64,000 nucleotides of DNA from Novosphingobium sp. (GCF_019748365.1 NZ_JAIEPN010000091.1:23025-87024), one strand, 5' to 3'; counted from the first letter of the stretch, positions 9,573 to 20,766 are shown. The notes: generated by a model from the sequence alone, not told the origin. Translations and numbers: made by a program.

Positions 9573-10343
9573 TCAGAAGCGCTCCTGCCAGGGGCGAAGG
9601 TCAAGCTCGTGCGTCCAGGACGAGCGGGGTTGCTGGTGCAGCCAGACGAAAGCCTCGGCGGCATCTTCGGGCTTGAGCACCGAGTCTTCAGCCAGCAGCG
9701 GCGCGACATCCTCCACCCGCGAGCGCAGGAAAGTGCCATCGATCGCGCCGTCGCAGACCACGTGGGCGACATGGAGGCCTTCGGGGCCCAGTTCGCGCGC
9801 CATCGACTGGGCAATAGCGCGCAGGCCGTGCTTGGCGGCCGCGAAGGCAGCAAAGCCTGCCCCGCCGCGCAGCGAGCCGGTGGCGCCGGTGAAGAGAATC
9901 GTGCCTGCCCCACGCGGCGCCATCACACGCGCTGCCTCTCGCCCGGCAAGGAAGCCCGCAAAGCAGGCCATTTCCCAGACCTTGGTGAAGACGCGCGAGG
10001 TCGTCTCGCGGATGCCGAAGCGGACATTGGCGCCGATGTTGAACACGGTGACGGCAATGGGGCCAATTTCGCGCTCGATCCGGTCGAACAGGGCCACGGT
10101 TTCCTCTTCGGAGCGGGCATCAACGCCAAAGGCATGCGCCGCGCCGCCAGTGGCGCGAATCTCGGCGCAGAGCGCTTCGAGCTGATCCAGATGGCGAGCG
10201 CGGCGGGTAACGCAGACGGTAAGGCCGGTGCGCGCGAAGGCCCGCGCGATGGCGCCGCCCAGACCGTCGCCCGCACCGATGACGAGGCACACGCCGTTGC
10301 TGGCTGGTTCGCTCAAGACGCTCTCCCTTTCCTCTGTTGGCAT
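9573..10343 (-). CDS. SDR family oxidoreductase
   Basis: GAGDGLGGAIARAFARTG Rossmann motif, NIGANVRFGI; canonical YxxxK replaced by AAKHG-type region. Confidence 0.75.
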   Translation of the reverse strand: MPTEERESVLSEPASNGVCLVIGAGDGLGGAIARAFARTGLTVCVTRRARHLDQLEALCAEIRATGGAAHAFGVDARSEEETVALFDRIEREIGPIAVTVFNIGANVRFGIRETTSRVFTKVWEMACFAGFLAGREAARVMAPRGAGTILFTGATGSLRGGAGFAAFAAAKHGLRAIAQSMARELGPEGLHVAHVVCDGAIDGTFLRSRVEDVAPLLAEDSVLKPEDAAEAFVWLHQQPRSSWTHELDLRPWQERF

Positions 10344-10411
10344 TCTTCGTACCGCGCAGAACATGAAGTTAGCAATCGCCCGAGCGAAAGGCCGCTGCTA
10401 GATTGCGCACC

Positions 10412-11355
10412 ATGAGCAACTCTCCCTTTCGCGCCGCTGTTGTGCAAGCGGCATCCGATCCCGCAGGCAGCGCAGCATCCGCCGCCAAGGCTGCCCGTTT
10501 GATCGTCGAAGCCGGAGCTGCGGGCGCGCGGCTGGCGGTGTTTCCCGAAGCCTTCATCGGCGGCTACCCAAGGGAGCACGGTTTGGCGCGCCGATCGGGC
10601 TGCGGCTGCCGGAAGGACGCGAGGCTTATGCGCGGTACCATGCCGCATCCGTAGCGCTGGACGGGCCGGAGATCGCGGCTGTGCGTGAGGCGGCGGGGGC
10701 CGCAGGCATGGTCGTGGTGATCGGCGTGATCGAGCGCCTCGGCTCGACGCTCTATTGCACCGCGCTGATCATCGACGGGACGGCGGGCACCATGGCGCAC
10801 CATCGCAAGCTGATGCCGACCGCTGCCGAGCGCCTTGTCTGGGGCTTCGGCGATGGCCCCACCCTGCCCGCTGTGGAGACCGCGCTGGGGACGGTGGGCG
10901 CGGTGATCTGCTGGGAAAACTACATGCCGATGCTGCGCATGGCGATGTATGGGCAAGGCGTGACACTCTACTGCGCGCCGACAGCGGACGACCGCGACGG
11001 CTGGGTTTCAACCATGCGCCATATCGCGCTGGAGGGGCGCTGCCACGTGCTCTCCGCCTGCCAGTTCCTGCGGCGGCGCGATCTGCCCGAGGGGCAGGAA
11101 TGCGTGCTGGGCGAGGATCCCGATACCGTGCTGATGCGCGGCGGCAGCCTGATCATCGGACCGCTGGGTGAAGTGCTGGCAGGCCCAGACTACAGCGGCG
11201 AGACGGTGCTCTATGCCGAGATCGATCCCGCAGAGATTGCCCGCGCGCGCTATGATTTCGACGCGGTGGGGCATTACTCGCGGCCCGATGTTTTCCGCCT
11301 CACGGTGGACAGGCGCGCCAAGCCGGCGGTGGCGTGGATCGAGGACGAAGCCTGA
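10412..11355 (+). pseudogene. Nitrilase (carbon-nitrogen hydrolase), disrupted by 1-nt frameshift near 10568-10570
   Basis: Frame 1 encodes ...VFPEAFIGGYP; frame 2 resumes KGARFGAPIGLRLPEGREAYARYHAASVALDGPEI...HRKLMPT...CWENYMPML; catalytic E, K, C all present across both frames. Confidence 0.8.
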
Positions 11356-11978
11356 TGCACCTCAGGATGGACGCGCTCAGCGGTGCCGAGCGCTACAAGC
11401 TGCTGGCCGGGTCCGTGGTGCCGCGTCCGATTGCGTGGGTTTCGACGCGGTCTGCGGCGGGCGTGGGCAATGTCGCGCCCTACAGCTTCTTCAACATGAT
11501 ATCGGCCGCGCCGCCGCTGGTGGTGCTGGGCGCGATGCGAGGGAGCGGTGGCGGCCTCAAGGATACGGCGGCCAACATTCTGGAAACGCAGGAATTCGTC
11601 GTCAATCTGGTGAGCGAGCCGATGCTCGAGGCGATGAACGTGACTTGCGTGGATGCGCCGCCCGAAGTCGATGAGGCGATGCTTGCGGGCCTCGAGATGA
11701 GCCCGAGCGAACTTGTTGCGCCGCCGCGCATCGCAGGGGCTCCGGTGAGCCTCGAATGCAGGCTCTATCAGGCCATCGACGCGCCGCCGGGCAGCACGAT
11801 CATTCTCGGCGAAGTCATGGCGATGACGATTGACGACCGCTTCGTCGATCCTTCGAACCTGCGGCCCGATCCGGTGGCGATGCAGCTGATGGGCCGGGTT
11901 CACGGCGTGGGCGGCTATACCCGGATCCAGACCGACCGGGCGCTGGAAAGGCCCGTCTATCGTCCCGGAACAATTTGA
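11355..11978 (+). CDS. Flavin reductase / FMN-binding split-barrel family protein
   Basis: YKLLAGSVVPRPIAWVSTRSAAGVGNVAPYSFFNMISAAPPLVVLG; ATGA overlap with nitrilase stop. Confidence 0.85.
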   Translation: MHLRMDALSGAERYKLLAGSVVPRPIAWVSTRSAAGVGNVAPYSFFNMISAAPPLVVLGAMRGSGGGLKDTAANILETQEFVVNLVSEPMLEAMNVTCVDAPPEVDEAMLAGLEMSPSELVAPPRIAGAPVSLECRLYQAIDAPPGSTIILGEVMAMTIDDRFVDPSNLRPDPVAMQLMGRVHGVGGYTRIQTDRALERPVYRPGTI

Positions 11979-11994
11979 TTCACTCGATTGAATC
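11977..11994. promoter_or_regulatory. Candidate LacI-family operator upstream of MFS gene
   Basis: GATTCA-CTCGAT-TGAATC; 14/16 match to site at 26504. Confidence 0.5.
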
Positions 11995-12056
11995 ATTCTG
12001 TTTGCTAGGGTAGACGGTCACAAAGGCTCCAATGAGAGTCGTGCGGGAGAGTACCG

Positions 12057-13478
12057 TTGAGCGTGACCCATTCCCAAGGAAACGAGCGGACCCCGGCCCA
12101 GCGCAAGCCGATCCTCCCGCTTCTGCGCGTCATCGAGATGAACCTCGGGTTCCTCGGCCTGCAGTTCAGTTTCGGGCTGCAACAGGGCAACATGGTGCCG
12201 ATCTATTCCTGGCTCGGCGCGGATGAGTCGAACCTGCCGATCCTGCAACTGGCGGGACCCATGACAGGCTTGCTGATCCAGCCGCTGGTGGGCGCGCTTT
12301 CCGACCGGACCAACTCGCGCTTCGGCCGGCGCACGCCCTATTTCCTGATCGGCGCGGTGATGTGCAGCCTTGGTCTGCTGTTCATGCCGTTTTCCGCCAG
12401 CATCCTGATGGCGGCGAGCCTGCTGTGGCTGCTCGACGCCGGCAACAACATCACGATGGAACCCTACCGCGCCTATGTGAGCGACCGGCTGGACGAGAGC
12501 CAGCACGAGATCGGCTATCTCAGCCAGAGTGCGTTCACTGGCCTTGCGCAGTGCCTGGCGTTCCTTTCGCCTTCGATCCTCGTCTACTGGGTGGGGATCG
12601 ACCGCAATGCGGTGGATGCACACAATATCCCGACGATCACGCATATCTCGTTCATGGTGGGCGCGGTGCTTTCGATCACCACGATCCTGTGGTCGATCTG
12701 GCGCGTGCCCGAATTGCCGCTGAGCGAGGACGAGAAGGCCCGCATCGCTGCCGCGCCGCGCTCTGCAGGTGCAACGCTTGGTGAAATCGGCCGCGCCATC
12801 GTGGAAATGCCGCAAGCCATGCGCTCGATGGCGTGGATGAGCCTGTTCCAGTGGTACGGCTTCTCGATCTACTGGTCCTACAGCGCGCTTTCGATCGGGC
12901 GGTCGATCTACGATACTGCTGACAAATCGAGCGAGGCGTTTCGCGCAGCCGTGCTGACAACGCAGCAGCTGGGCGCGTTCTACAACCTCGTCGGCTTTGC
13001 GGCGGCGCTGGCCATGGTGCCGATCTCGCGCGCACTCGGTGCTTCGCGCGTGCACATGGCCTGCCTTGCCGCGGGTGGGATCGGGATGGTCGCGCTTGCC
13101 CACGTGGCGAGCACGCCCTCCGCGCCCGGCGCGCTGTTTTCCGCACTGGCGATGCCGGACCTTGGCAGCCACACCCCGCTGCTGCTCATCGCGGTGACGC
13201 TGGGCCTTGCCTGGGCGAGCATCATGGGCAACCCCTACATCATCCTCGCAGGCTCGATCCCACCCGAGCGGACGGGGGTCTATATGGGCATTTTCAACAT
13301 GATGATCGTGATCCCGATGCTGCTCAACGGGGTGACGTTCGGCTGGATCTACAACCATGTGCTGGGGGCGGACCCGCGCAATGCGCTGAGCTTTGCCGGT
13401 GCGCTGCTGGTCATGGCCGCAATCACCATGCTGCGCGTGCCCGATCCGCGCAAGGCGGCAGGGCTGGCGCATGCCTGA
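12057..13478 (+). CDS. MFS sugar transporter (GPH / sucrose-H+ symporter-like)
   Basis: 12-TM pattern, NLGFLGLQFSFGLQQGNMVPIYSWLGA, SDRTNSRFGRRTPYFLIGA; TTG start. Confidence 0.82.
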   Translation: MSVTHSQGNERTPAQRKPILPLLRVIEMNLGFLGLQFSFGLQQGNMVPIYSWLGADESNLPILQLAGPMTGLLIQPLVGALSDRTNSRFGRRTPYFLIGAVMCSLGLLFMPFSASILMAASLLWLLDAGNNITMEPYRAYVSDRLDESQHEIGYLSQSAFTGLAQCLAFLSPSILVYWVGIDRNAVDAHNIPTITHISFMVGAVLSITTILWSIWRVPELPLSEDEKARIAAAPRSAGATLGEIGRAIVEMPQAMRSMAWMSLFQWYGFSIYWSYSALSIGRSIYDTADKSSEAFRAAVLTTQQLGAFYNLVGFAAALAMVPISRALGASRVHMACLAAGGIGMVALAHVASTPSAPGALFSALAMPDLGSHTPLLLIAVTLGLAWASIMGNPYIILAGSIPPERTGVYMGIFNMMIVIPMLLNGVTFGWIYNHVLGADPRNALSFAGALLVMAAITMLRVPDPRKAAGLAHA

Positions 13479-15534
13479 GCGCGCGCCCCGGATCATCGCC
13501 CTGGAAAGCCCGGGATGCAGCGCCGTGTGGGAGCTCCCTCCCGGCGAAGCGCCGCTGTGGCGCTACTGGGGGCCGCGCCTGCCCGATGGCGCGCGCCCTT
13601 CTGCACCTCTGCGCAGTGAACGGCCGGAACCCAGTTTCTCGCTCCATTTCGACCAGCCGCTGACGGTGTTTCCTGGCTTCGGCATGGGCTGGTTCGGGCA
13701 AAGCGCGCTGCTGGCAGATCGCGGCGGGCAGGGCTGGTCGTTTCAGGCGAGCGAATGCGAGGTCGAGCAGCCGGACGCGCAGACCGTGCGCTTCGTGCTG
13801 CACGATGCAGTGGCCAGGATCGCGGTGACGACGAGCTACACGCTCGATCCCGCGACCGATGTGATGACCGTGCGCACCGCGCTTTCCAACGAAGGCGCCG
13901 CGCCGCTCCACGTGCACTGGCTGGCCGCCGCCGCACTGCCGTTGCCGGAAGACGCGGCGGAGGTCCATTCGCTCGCCGGGCGGCACAATTCGGAATTCGT
14001 GCCGGTGCGCGATCCCCTCACCCGCAGTATCTGGCGGCGCGAGAACCGGCGCGGGCTGACCTCGCACGATTGCTTCCCCGGTGCGGTGGCGACCTGCGCG
14101 GACGGCAGTGCCTATGGCGCGCAGATCGCGTGGTCGGGCAACCACGTGCAGACGATCGAGTGGATCGACGACGGACGCTGGCAGTGGCAGCTCGGCGAAT
14201 GGCTCGCGCCGGGCGAGGCTATCCTTGCGCCCGGCGCGGTGCTGCAGAGCCCCGAAGTGCTGGCGACCGCCTCCGCCGAAGGGCCAAACGGCGTGGCGCA
14301 CGCCTTCCACCGCGGCGTCCGCGCACGGATGACATGGCCGGGCGGCGCGGCTGGCGCGGCCAAGCGCCCGGTGCATATCAACACCTGGGAAGGCTTCTAC
14401 TTCAAGCACGACGAAGCCGCGCTGATGGATCTGGCGCGGGCAGCGGCGAGCATCGGGATCGAGCGCTTCGTGCTGGATGACGGCTGGTTCGGGAAGCGCG
14501 ACGACGACACCTCCTCGCTCGGCGACTGGACCGTAGACAAGCGCAAGTATCCGCGCGGGCTGGGTCCGCTGGCGAAGACGGTGACCGACCTTGGCATGGA
14601 ATTCGGCCTCTGGGTCGAGCCCGAGATGGTCAACCGCAACAGCGAGCTTTATCGTCGCCATCCCGACTGGGCGCTGCACGTAGATGGTCGCCCGCTGCTC
14701 GAGGCGCGCAACCAGCTGGTCCTCGATCTCGCACGGCCCGAAGTCAGCGCCTATCTGTTCGATGCGATCGCGGCGCTGCTGCGCGAGTTGCCGATCGGCT
14801 ACCTCAAGTGGGACCACAACCGCGATCTCGTCCATGCCGGAAACGAGCCGCATTACCGCGCGCAAGTGCTGGCGACTTATGCTTTGATGGACCGCCTGCG
14901 GGCTGCTTTCCCCAATGTGGAGATCGAAGCCTGCGCCGGCGGTGGCGGGCGGATCGATGCGGGGATCATAAAGCGCACGCACCGCTTCTGGACCAGCGAC
15001 TGCATCGACGCGGTCTCGCGCGCGCAGATGCAGCGCGGCTTCCTCCAGTTCATGCCCCCCGAAGTGATGGGCAGCCACGTGGGTGCAAGCCCGGCGCATT
15101 CGACCGGGCGCTCGCAATCGATGGCCTTCCGCTGCGGCGTTGCGCTGCCGGGGCATTTCGGCGTGGAGCTTGATGCGCGAAAGCTGGGCGAGACCGAGCG
15201 CAAGGAGCTGATGGCCGGGATCGCGCGCTACAAAGCCCTTCGCGAACGCCTGCATCAGGGGCGCGTGTGGATGGGCGAGGTCGGCGACGGCGTGGTGTGG
15301 CAGGCCCATGGCTCTGCCGAGGACATGGTCGTGCTGGTGACCCGCACGCAGCCCACCACGATGCGCCATCAGCCCAACCTCAGGCTGCCGATGGCACTGC
15401 CCGGACGCACGTATACGATTGCGTCCGAAAAGGGCGAGCTCGCGAGCATGGACGGTGGCTGGCTCAGCCGCGTAGGCATGGCCGTCCCGCCGCTTCCCGG
15501 CGAGGCGGTTCTGGTGCTTGAGGTGCGTTCATGA
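13471..15534 (+). CDS. Alpha-galactosidase, GH36
   Basis: [10 protein letters not shown] nucleophile motif, [12 protein letters not shown]...[12 protein letters not shown] acid/base motif; no signal peptide. Confidence 0.92.
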   Translation: MPERAPRIIALESPGCSAVWELPPGEAPLWRYWGPRLPDGARPSAPLRSERPEPSFSLHFDQPLTVFPGFGMGWFGQSALLADRGGQGWSFQASECEVEQPDAQTVRFVLHDAVARIAVTTSYTLDPATDVMTVRTALSNEGAAPLHVHWLAAAALPLPEDAAEVHSLAGRHNSEFVPVRDPLTRSIWRRENRRGLTSHDCFPGAVATCADGSAYGAQIAWSGNHVQTIEWIDDGRWQWQLGEWLAPGEAILAPGAVLQSPEVLATASAEGPNGVAHAFHRGVRARMTWPGGAAGAAKRPVHINTWEGFYFKHDEAALMDLARAAASIGIERFVLDDGWFGKRDDDTSSLGDWTVDKRKYPRGLGPLAKTVTDLGMEFGLWVEPEMVNRNSELYRRHPDWALHVDGRPLLEARNQLVLDLARPEVSAYLFDAIAALLRELPIGYLKWDHNRDLVHAGNEPHYRAQVLATYALMDRLRAAFPNVEIEACAGGGGRIDAGIIKRTHRFWTSDCIDAVSRAQMQRGFLQFMPPEVMGSHVGASPAHSTGRSQSMAFRCGVALPGHFGVELDARKLGETERKELMAGIARYKALRERLHQGRVWMGEVGDGVVWQAHGSAEDMVVLVTRTQPTTMRHQPNLRLPMALPGRTYTIASEKGELASMDGGWLSRVGMAVPPLPGEAVLVLEVRS

Positions 15535-16565
15535 GTTTCGATCCGGCCGAACATCCCCATCGGCGTTACGACCCGTTGAGCGACACCTGGCTGCTCGTCT
15601 CCCCGCACCGCGCCAAACGGCCGTGGCAGGGGGCGGAGGAAGTGCCGGATACGACCCGCCCGCCCGCGCACGATCCCGGTTGCTATCTCTGCGCCGGCAA
15701 CACGCGGGTGAACGGGGAGCGCAATCCGGACTACACCGGGCCTTACGTGTTCCGGAACGATTTCGCGGCGCTGCTGCCCGATACCCCTGCGCCCGACATG
15801 GGCAGCGGGCTGTTCCGCGCCGAGCAGGCGACGGGCGAGGCAAGGGTGATCTGCTTTTCGCCCGACCATGGCCGCACCCTGCCCGAGCTTTCGGATGACG
15901 AGCGCCGCGCGGTGATCGATTGCTGGTGCACCGAGGCGGCGGACCTTGGACAGCGCTACAGCGTGGTTTCGATCTTCGAGAACAAGGGCGCGATGATGGG
16001 CTGCTCCAACCCGCATCCGCACGGGCAGGTCTGGGCGACAAGCCATGTGCCGCAACTGATCGCGACCGAGGACCGCACCCAGGCGGCCTGGCTGGCGAAC
16101 ACGGGCCGGCCGATGCTGGCCGAACTGGTCGATGCAGAAGCCGATGGCCCGCGCGTGGTCTGCGCGAGCGAGCACTGGCTCGCCATCGTCCCGTTCTGGG
16201 CGGTCTGGCCGTTCGAGACGCTGCTGCTGCCGCGTTTCGATGTGGCGCGGCTGCCGGACCTTTCAGCCGATCAGCGCGCCGATCTGGCGGGTATCCTTGG
16301 CGATCTCACCACGCGCTATGACAACCTGTTCCAGTGCTCCTTCCCCTATTCGATGGGATGGCATGGCGCGCCGTTCGGGCAGGAGCCGAGCGCGCACTGG
16401 CGCCTTCACGCGCATTTCTATCCGCCGTTGCTGCGCTCGGCCTCCGTGCGCAAGTTCATGGCGGGGTTCGAGATTCTGGCAGAAACGCAGCGCGACCTGA
16501 CCGCCGAGCAAGCTGCGGAACGGCTGCGCGCCTGTGGCGGTGCACATTTCCGGAGCGGCACATGA
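15531..16565 (+). CDS. galT: Galactose-1-phosphate uridylyltransferase
   Basis: [37 protein letters not shown] active-site HPH. Confidence 0.95.
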   Translation: MSFDPAEHPHRRYDPLSDTWLLVSPHRAKRPWQGAEEVPDTTRPPAHDPGCYLCAGNTRVNGERNPDYTGPYVFRNDFAALLPDTPAPDMGSGLFRAEQATGEARVICFSPDHGRTLPELSDDERRAVIDCWCTEAADLGQRYSVVSIFENKGAMMGCSNPHPHGQVWATSHVPQLIATEDRTQAAWLANTGRPMLAELVDAEADGPRVVCASEHWLAIVPFWAVWPFETLLLPRFDVARLPDLSADQRADLAGILGDLTTRYDNLFQCSFPYSMGWHGAPFGQEPSAHWRLHAHFYPPLLRSASVRKFMAGFEILAETQRDLTAEQAAERLRACGGAHFRSGT

Positions 16566-17698
16566 ACCTGGCGATGGCAGACCCGGCGACCGATCTGTTC
16601 GGGGCACCGCCCGCGCTGGTGGTACGCGCACCGGGGCGGGTGAACCTGATTGGCGAGCACACCGACTACAACGACGGCTTCGTGCTGCCGGTGGCAATCA
16701 GCGTCGAGACCCGAGTCGCCGCAAGACCGCGCGGCGACCGGCGCATCCGTGTGATCGCCAGCGACTTCGGCAGCGCCGTGGCCGAGTGGGAGCTCGATGC
16801 CCCCTATGCAGCCAACCCTTCCGCGCCCTGGGCCGACTATATCCGCGGCATGACTTGCGCGATGATCGCGCGCGGCCACCAGCTGATCGGCGCAGACCTT
16901 GCCGTGAGCGGAACGGTGCCCAAGGGCGCCGGGCTGTCCTCCTCGGCCTCGCTGATGGTCGGCATCGGCCGGGCATTGGCCGAACTGGCGGAGCTCGCCA
17001 TCGCGCCGGCCGAAATCGCGCTGATGGCACAGGCCGGCGAGTGCGACCATGTCGGCATGCGCTGCGGGATCATGGACCAGCTGGCGTCTGCCTGCGGGGT
17101 CAAGGACCACGCGCTGATGATCGATTGCCGCTCGCTCGCGGTGCGCCCGGTCGCGCTGCCGGAGGGCGTCGCGATCCTCATCGTGCATTCGGGGGTCGAG
17201 CGTGGGCTGGTCGAAGGCGCCTACAACGAGCGCCGCGCGCAGTGCGAGGCGGCTGCCGCTGCTGTGGGGGTTTCGGCCTTGCGCGATGCCGATATGGCGA
17301 TGCTGGAAGGCGCCGGGCTCGACCCGCTGACCCTTGCCCGCGCACGCCATGTGGTGACCGAAAACGCGCGGGTTCTCGCCGCAGCGGAAGCGCTTGAAGC
17401 CGGGGATCTGGTGGCGATGGGCGCGCTGATGGCCGCGTCGCACAGCTCGATGCGCGACGACTTCGAGATCACCGTGCCGCGCATCGATGCGCTGGTAGCC
17501 GAATTGCGCGCGCTGATCGGCCCAGAAGGCGGTGCGCGGATGACCGGCGGCGGCTTTGGCGGCGCGGTCGTCGCGCTGTGCCGTGCGGACCGCGCCGATG
17601 CGGTGCTGGCAGGCCTCACCTACCGCAAGCCTGATGGCGGGGCACCGCTGGTGCTGCGCGAAACCGCCTGTGACGGGGCCAACCTCGTCATGAGATAA
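16562..17698 (+). CDS. galK: Galactokinase
   Basis: [53 protein letters not shown]. Confidence 0.95.
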   Translation: MNLAMADPATDLFGAPPALVVRAPGRVNLIGEHTDYNDGFVLPVAISVETRVAARPRGDRRIRVIASDFGSAVAEWELDAPYAANPSAPWADYIRGMTCAMIARGHQLIGADLAVSGTVPKGAGLSSSASLMVGIGRALAELAELAIAPAEIALMAQAGECDHVGMRCGIMDQLASACGVKDHALMIDCRSLAVRPVALPEGVAILIVHSGVERGLVEGAYNERRAQCEAAAAAVGVSALRDADMAMLEGAGLDPLTLARARHVVTENARVLAAAEALEAGDLVAMGALMAASHSSMRDDFEITVPRIDALVAELRALIGPEGGARMTGGGFGGAVVALCRADRADAVLAGLTYRKPDGGAPLVLRETACDGANLVMR

Positions 17699-17738
17699 GT
17701 CCCGCGTCTGTCCCTTTTCGGTGGCTGCCGCTCAATTC

Positions 17739-17748
17739 CAATCGATTG
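17739..17748. promoter_or_regulatory. Candidate LacI-type half/related operator upstream of GH68 gene
   Basis: Perfect palindrome CAATCGATTG, shares CGATTG core. Confidence 0.35.
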
Positions 17749-17766
17749 TTTCAGGATACCTGCTTG

Positions 17767-18906
17767 ATGTCCGTACTGACTTCCCCGACCACGCACTGGA
17801 CTGGCGAGCACCTTCGCGCGCTGCGACAGGAGCCGTGCCACCAGATCCCGCTGGTCGATGGCAAGACCTTGCGCCACCCGCTGCCAGGCCTCGACTTGTG
17901 GGACCTCTGGCCGCTGCAGCTGGCGGACGGCAGCACGGCCGTGGTCGATGGCTGGACGCTGTGGTTCGTGCTCTCGGCCCCGGCGGGCGAGGACCCCGAG
18001 GCGCGGCACGATATTGTCCGCATCCGCCTGATGGCCGCACGCGGGGACGAATGGCGCGACCACGGCAATGCCCTGCCGGGCGACCTCAATCCCGGCAGCC
18101 GCGAGTGGGCCGGCTCGGCGCTTTATGATCCCGAAACCGCCGCGGTTACCCTCTACTGGACCGCATCGGGGCTGCGCGGGGAAATGCCGCGCACTTTCAC
18201 CCAGCGCATGTTCGAGACGACGGGCACCCTGTCCGGCGACGCCGGCGGCTTCACGGTGGAAGACTGGAGCACCCCGCGCGAAATCGCCGGCGGGCCGATA
18301 CCGCACTATGTGCTGGTGACCGCCTCCGAAGGCGTGCCGGGCATGATCAAGGGCTTCCGCGATCCGGCGCATTTCCGCGATCCCGCTGATGGCGCGGACT
18401 ATCTGCTGTTCACCGGATCACTCAAGGGTTCGGCGAGCCCGTGGAACGGCTGCATCGGCCTGCTGAAGCGCGAGGGTGACAGCTGGGCGGTGCTGCCGCC
18501 ACTGCTGAGCGCCGACGGGCTGAACAACGAGCAGGAGCGGCCGCATATCGTCTTCCACGCTGGACGCTACTACCTGTTCTGGTCGACCCAGCGGAAGGTC
18601 TTTGCGGCGGGCGAACCCAATGGTCCGAACGGGCTTTACGGCATGGTCGCCGAGAGCATGGGAGGCCCCTGGCTGCCTCTCAACGGGAGCGGGCTGGTCG
18701 CAGGCAATCCGCCCGAAGCGCCGGTGCAGACTTATAGCTGGTGGGTCACGCATGAACTCACCGTGCACGGTTTCGTCGATTATCCCAATTCGCTGAAGGG
18801 CAATGACCATGGCGATGCGGCATGGCGGCGGGCCCATTTCGCTGGCGTGCCGGCCCCGGTGTTCCGGCTGGTTCTCGACGGGACCCGCGCGGAAGTCGCA
18901 GCATGA
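17767..18906 (+). CDS. GH68 family glycoside hydrolase (levansucrase/beta-fructosidase-like), apparently cytoplasmic
   Basis: GLDLWDLWPLQ nucleophile motif, KGFRDPAHF (RDP), LNNEQERPHIV (DEIER equivalent); no signal peptide. Confidence 0.82.
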   Translation: MSVLTSPTTHWTGEHLRALRQEPCHQIPLVDGKTLRHPLPGLDLWDLWPLQLADGSTAVVDGWTLWFVLSAPAGEDPEARHDIVRIRLMAARGDEWRDHGNALPGDLNPGSREWAGSALYDPETAAVTLYWTASGLRGEMPRTFTQRMFETTGTLSGDAGGFTVEDWSTPREIAGGPIPHYVLVTASEGVPGMIKGFRDPAHFRDPADGADYLLFTGSLKGSASPWNGCIGLLKREGDSWAVLPPLLSADGLNNEQERPHIVFHAGRYYLFWSTQRKVFAAGEPNGPNGLYGMVAESMGGPWLPLNGSGLVAGNPPEAPVQTYSWWVTHELTVHGFVDYPNSLKGNDHGDAAWRRAHFAGVPAPVFRLVLDGTRAEVAA

Positions 18907-19775
18907 GCGCGGGCCGTTACGGCCTGATCGAGGCGGGCGGCACCAAGTTTGTGCTGGGCGTGGCCGATGCAGACCGCACCATCCATGCGCGGGAGCGGAT
19001 CCCCACGACCACCCCGCTGGAAACGCTGGGCGCGGCAGTAGAATGGTTTGCAGCGCAGGGCGCGGACTACGCCGCCTTCGGCATCGCCTCGTTCGGACCG
19101 CTTGATCTGGACCCCGCTTCCGCCAGCTTCGGCTGCGTGCGCCCGACGCCCAAGCCGCATTGGAGCGGAGCGAGCCTGATCGAGCCCTTCAGCACGCGCT
19201 TCGGGGTGCCAGTGGCGATCGATACCGATGTGAACGGCGCGGCCTTGTCAGAGGCGCTGTGGGGCGCGGGAGCCGGATTGGGCTCGGTGCTCTATCTCAC
19301 CATCGGCACCGGAATCGGCGGCGGCTTTTGCAGCGACGGACACTTGCTGCGCGGGCTTTCGCACCCGGAAATGGGCCATATCCGCATGCCGCGCCATCCG
19401 GAGGATCCGGACTTTGCCGGGACCTGCCCGTTCCATGGCGATTGCCTCGAAGGTCTTGCCTGCGGGCCGGCAGTGATTGCGCGCTGGGGCAAGTCGCTTT
19501 CGGAGTTGCCTGAGGGTCACCCCGGCAAGCGCATCATCGCTTGGTACATCGGCCGCGCGCTGGCGACCTTCCAGACGGTGATGGAGCCGGCCCGCATCGT
19601 GCTGGGCGGCGGCGTGACGGCGACGGAGGGGCTGCTCGACCTGATCCGCGCCGAAGCACTGGCGGCGAACGGTGGCTACACCGTGGGCAAGATCGACGAA
19701 CTGATCGTCCCGCCGGGTCTGGGCGACAACGCCGGTCTGCTGGGCGCTCTCGCCCTGGCGTTTGCGCTCAGGTAG
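18903..19775 (+). CDS. ROK family sugar kinase, fructokinase-like
   Basis: YGLIEAGGTKFVLG, DTDVNGAALSEALWGAGAGLGSVLYLTIGTGIGGG, GHIRMPRHPEDPDFAGTCPFHGDCLEGLACGPA zinc/ROK motif. Confidence 0.85.
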   Translation: MSAGRYGLIEAGGTKFVLGVADADRTIHARERIPTTTPLETLGAAVEWFAAQGADYAAFGIASFGPLDLDPASASFGCVRPTPKPHWSGASLIEPFSTRFGVPVAIDTDVNGAALSEALWGAGAGLGSVLYLTIGTGIGGGFCSDGHLLRGLSHPEMGHIRMPRHPEDPDFAGTCPFHGDCLEGLACGPAVIARWGKSLSELPEGHPGKRIIAWYIGRALATFQTVMEPARIVLGGGVTATEGLLDLIRAEALAANGGYTVGKIDELIVPPGLGDNAGLLGALALAFALR

Positions 19776-20766
19776 ATTCGCGGACCAGCAGGCGCGGCTG
19801 GAGAATGACCGAGTGGATCTCCTCCCCCGCTATGCGCTGGATCACGCTGGTGACGAGGTTCTCGGCGCCCTGTTCCAGATCCTGCGCGATCGTGGTGAGC
19901 GGCGGCATCGTGTGTTCGCCCAGCGGAAGACCATCGTAGCCGATCACCTTGACATCACCGGGCACCGCAAGGCCCTGTTCCGCCAGCACGCGCATGGCGG
20001 TGACGGCGATGACGTCGGAGGCGGCGACCACGCCATCGGGCCGATTGGTCCTGGTGCGGAAATACTTGCCGATCTCTCCCTGCGCGGCATCCGCCACGAG
20101 GTGCGTCGGCACCACGCTGAACTGGGCACCGGCGCGCTCGACCACTGAGCGGCAGCCTTCAAGCCGCTGCCCGATCTCGATCGCGCGGGCATCGCCGAAG
20201 AATACGATGTTGCGGCAGCCGCGCTCCAGCAGGTGCTGCCCGGCCAGCGCGCCGCCGCGGAAATTGTCCGAACCCACCGAGCAATGCGCCTGCCCCGCAA
20301 TATGCGAGCCCCAGACCACGAGCGGGCGGTAAAGTTCGGCCACCCGGTCGAGCACGACGGACTGGTCCGACTGGCCGATCACGATGATCCCGTCCGACTG
20401 GCCTGAGCGTGCCAGCTTGAGCAGCCAGTCCTCGTCCGTCGGCACGACGCGCGAGAGGAGGAGGCTGTAGCCGCGGTTCGTCAGCTTGTCCGCCAGCAGG
20501 CCCAGCATCGTGATGAAGAACGGGTCGGAGATGTTCTGCCGCACTTCGTGGCCCAAGGGGATGACCACGCCGATCGTGTTCGTCTTGCGCATGCGCAAGT
20601 TGCGCGCGGTGGCATTGGGCGTGAAGCCATGCTTGCGCGCCAGCGCCACAATCATGTCGCGCGTGGCGGGGGTGACAAGGTTCGAGCCCGACAGCGCGCG
20701 CGAGACCGTGCCGCTGGTGACACCGGCGATCTCGGCGAGTTCCTTGAGGGTCTTGGGGCCGGTCAT
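19768..20766 (-). CDS. LacI family transcriptional regulator
   Basis: LKELAEIAGVTSGTVSRALSGSNLVTPATRDMI HTH plus periplasmic-binding-like domain. Confidence 0.92.
   Translation of the reverse strand: MTGPKTLKELAEIAGVTSGTVSRALSGSNLVTPATRDMIVALARKHGFTPNATARNLRMRKTNTIGVVIPLGHEVRQNISDPFFITMLGLLADKLTNRGYSLLLSRVVPTDEDWLLKLARSGQSDGIIVIGQSDQSVVLDRVAELYRPLVVWGSHIAGQAHCSVGSDNFRGGALAGQHLLERGCRNIVFFGDARAIEIGQRLEGCRSVVERAGAQFSVVPTHLVADAAQGEIGKYFRTRTNRPDGVVAASDVIAVTAMRVLAEQGLAVPGDVKVIGYDGLPLGEHTMPPLTTIAQDLEQGAENLVTSVIQRIAGEEIHSVILQPRLLVREST

Noticed and set aside
10403-10654. 83-aa ORF as an independent small protein
   Set aside because: It is the N-terminus of the frameshifted nitrilase, with the remainder in the next frame.
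13423-15369. 648-aa - strand ORF antisense to GH36
   Set aside because: Shadow frame of a conserved GH36 gene; no recognisable motifs.
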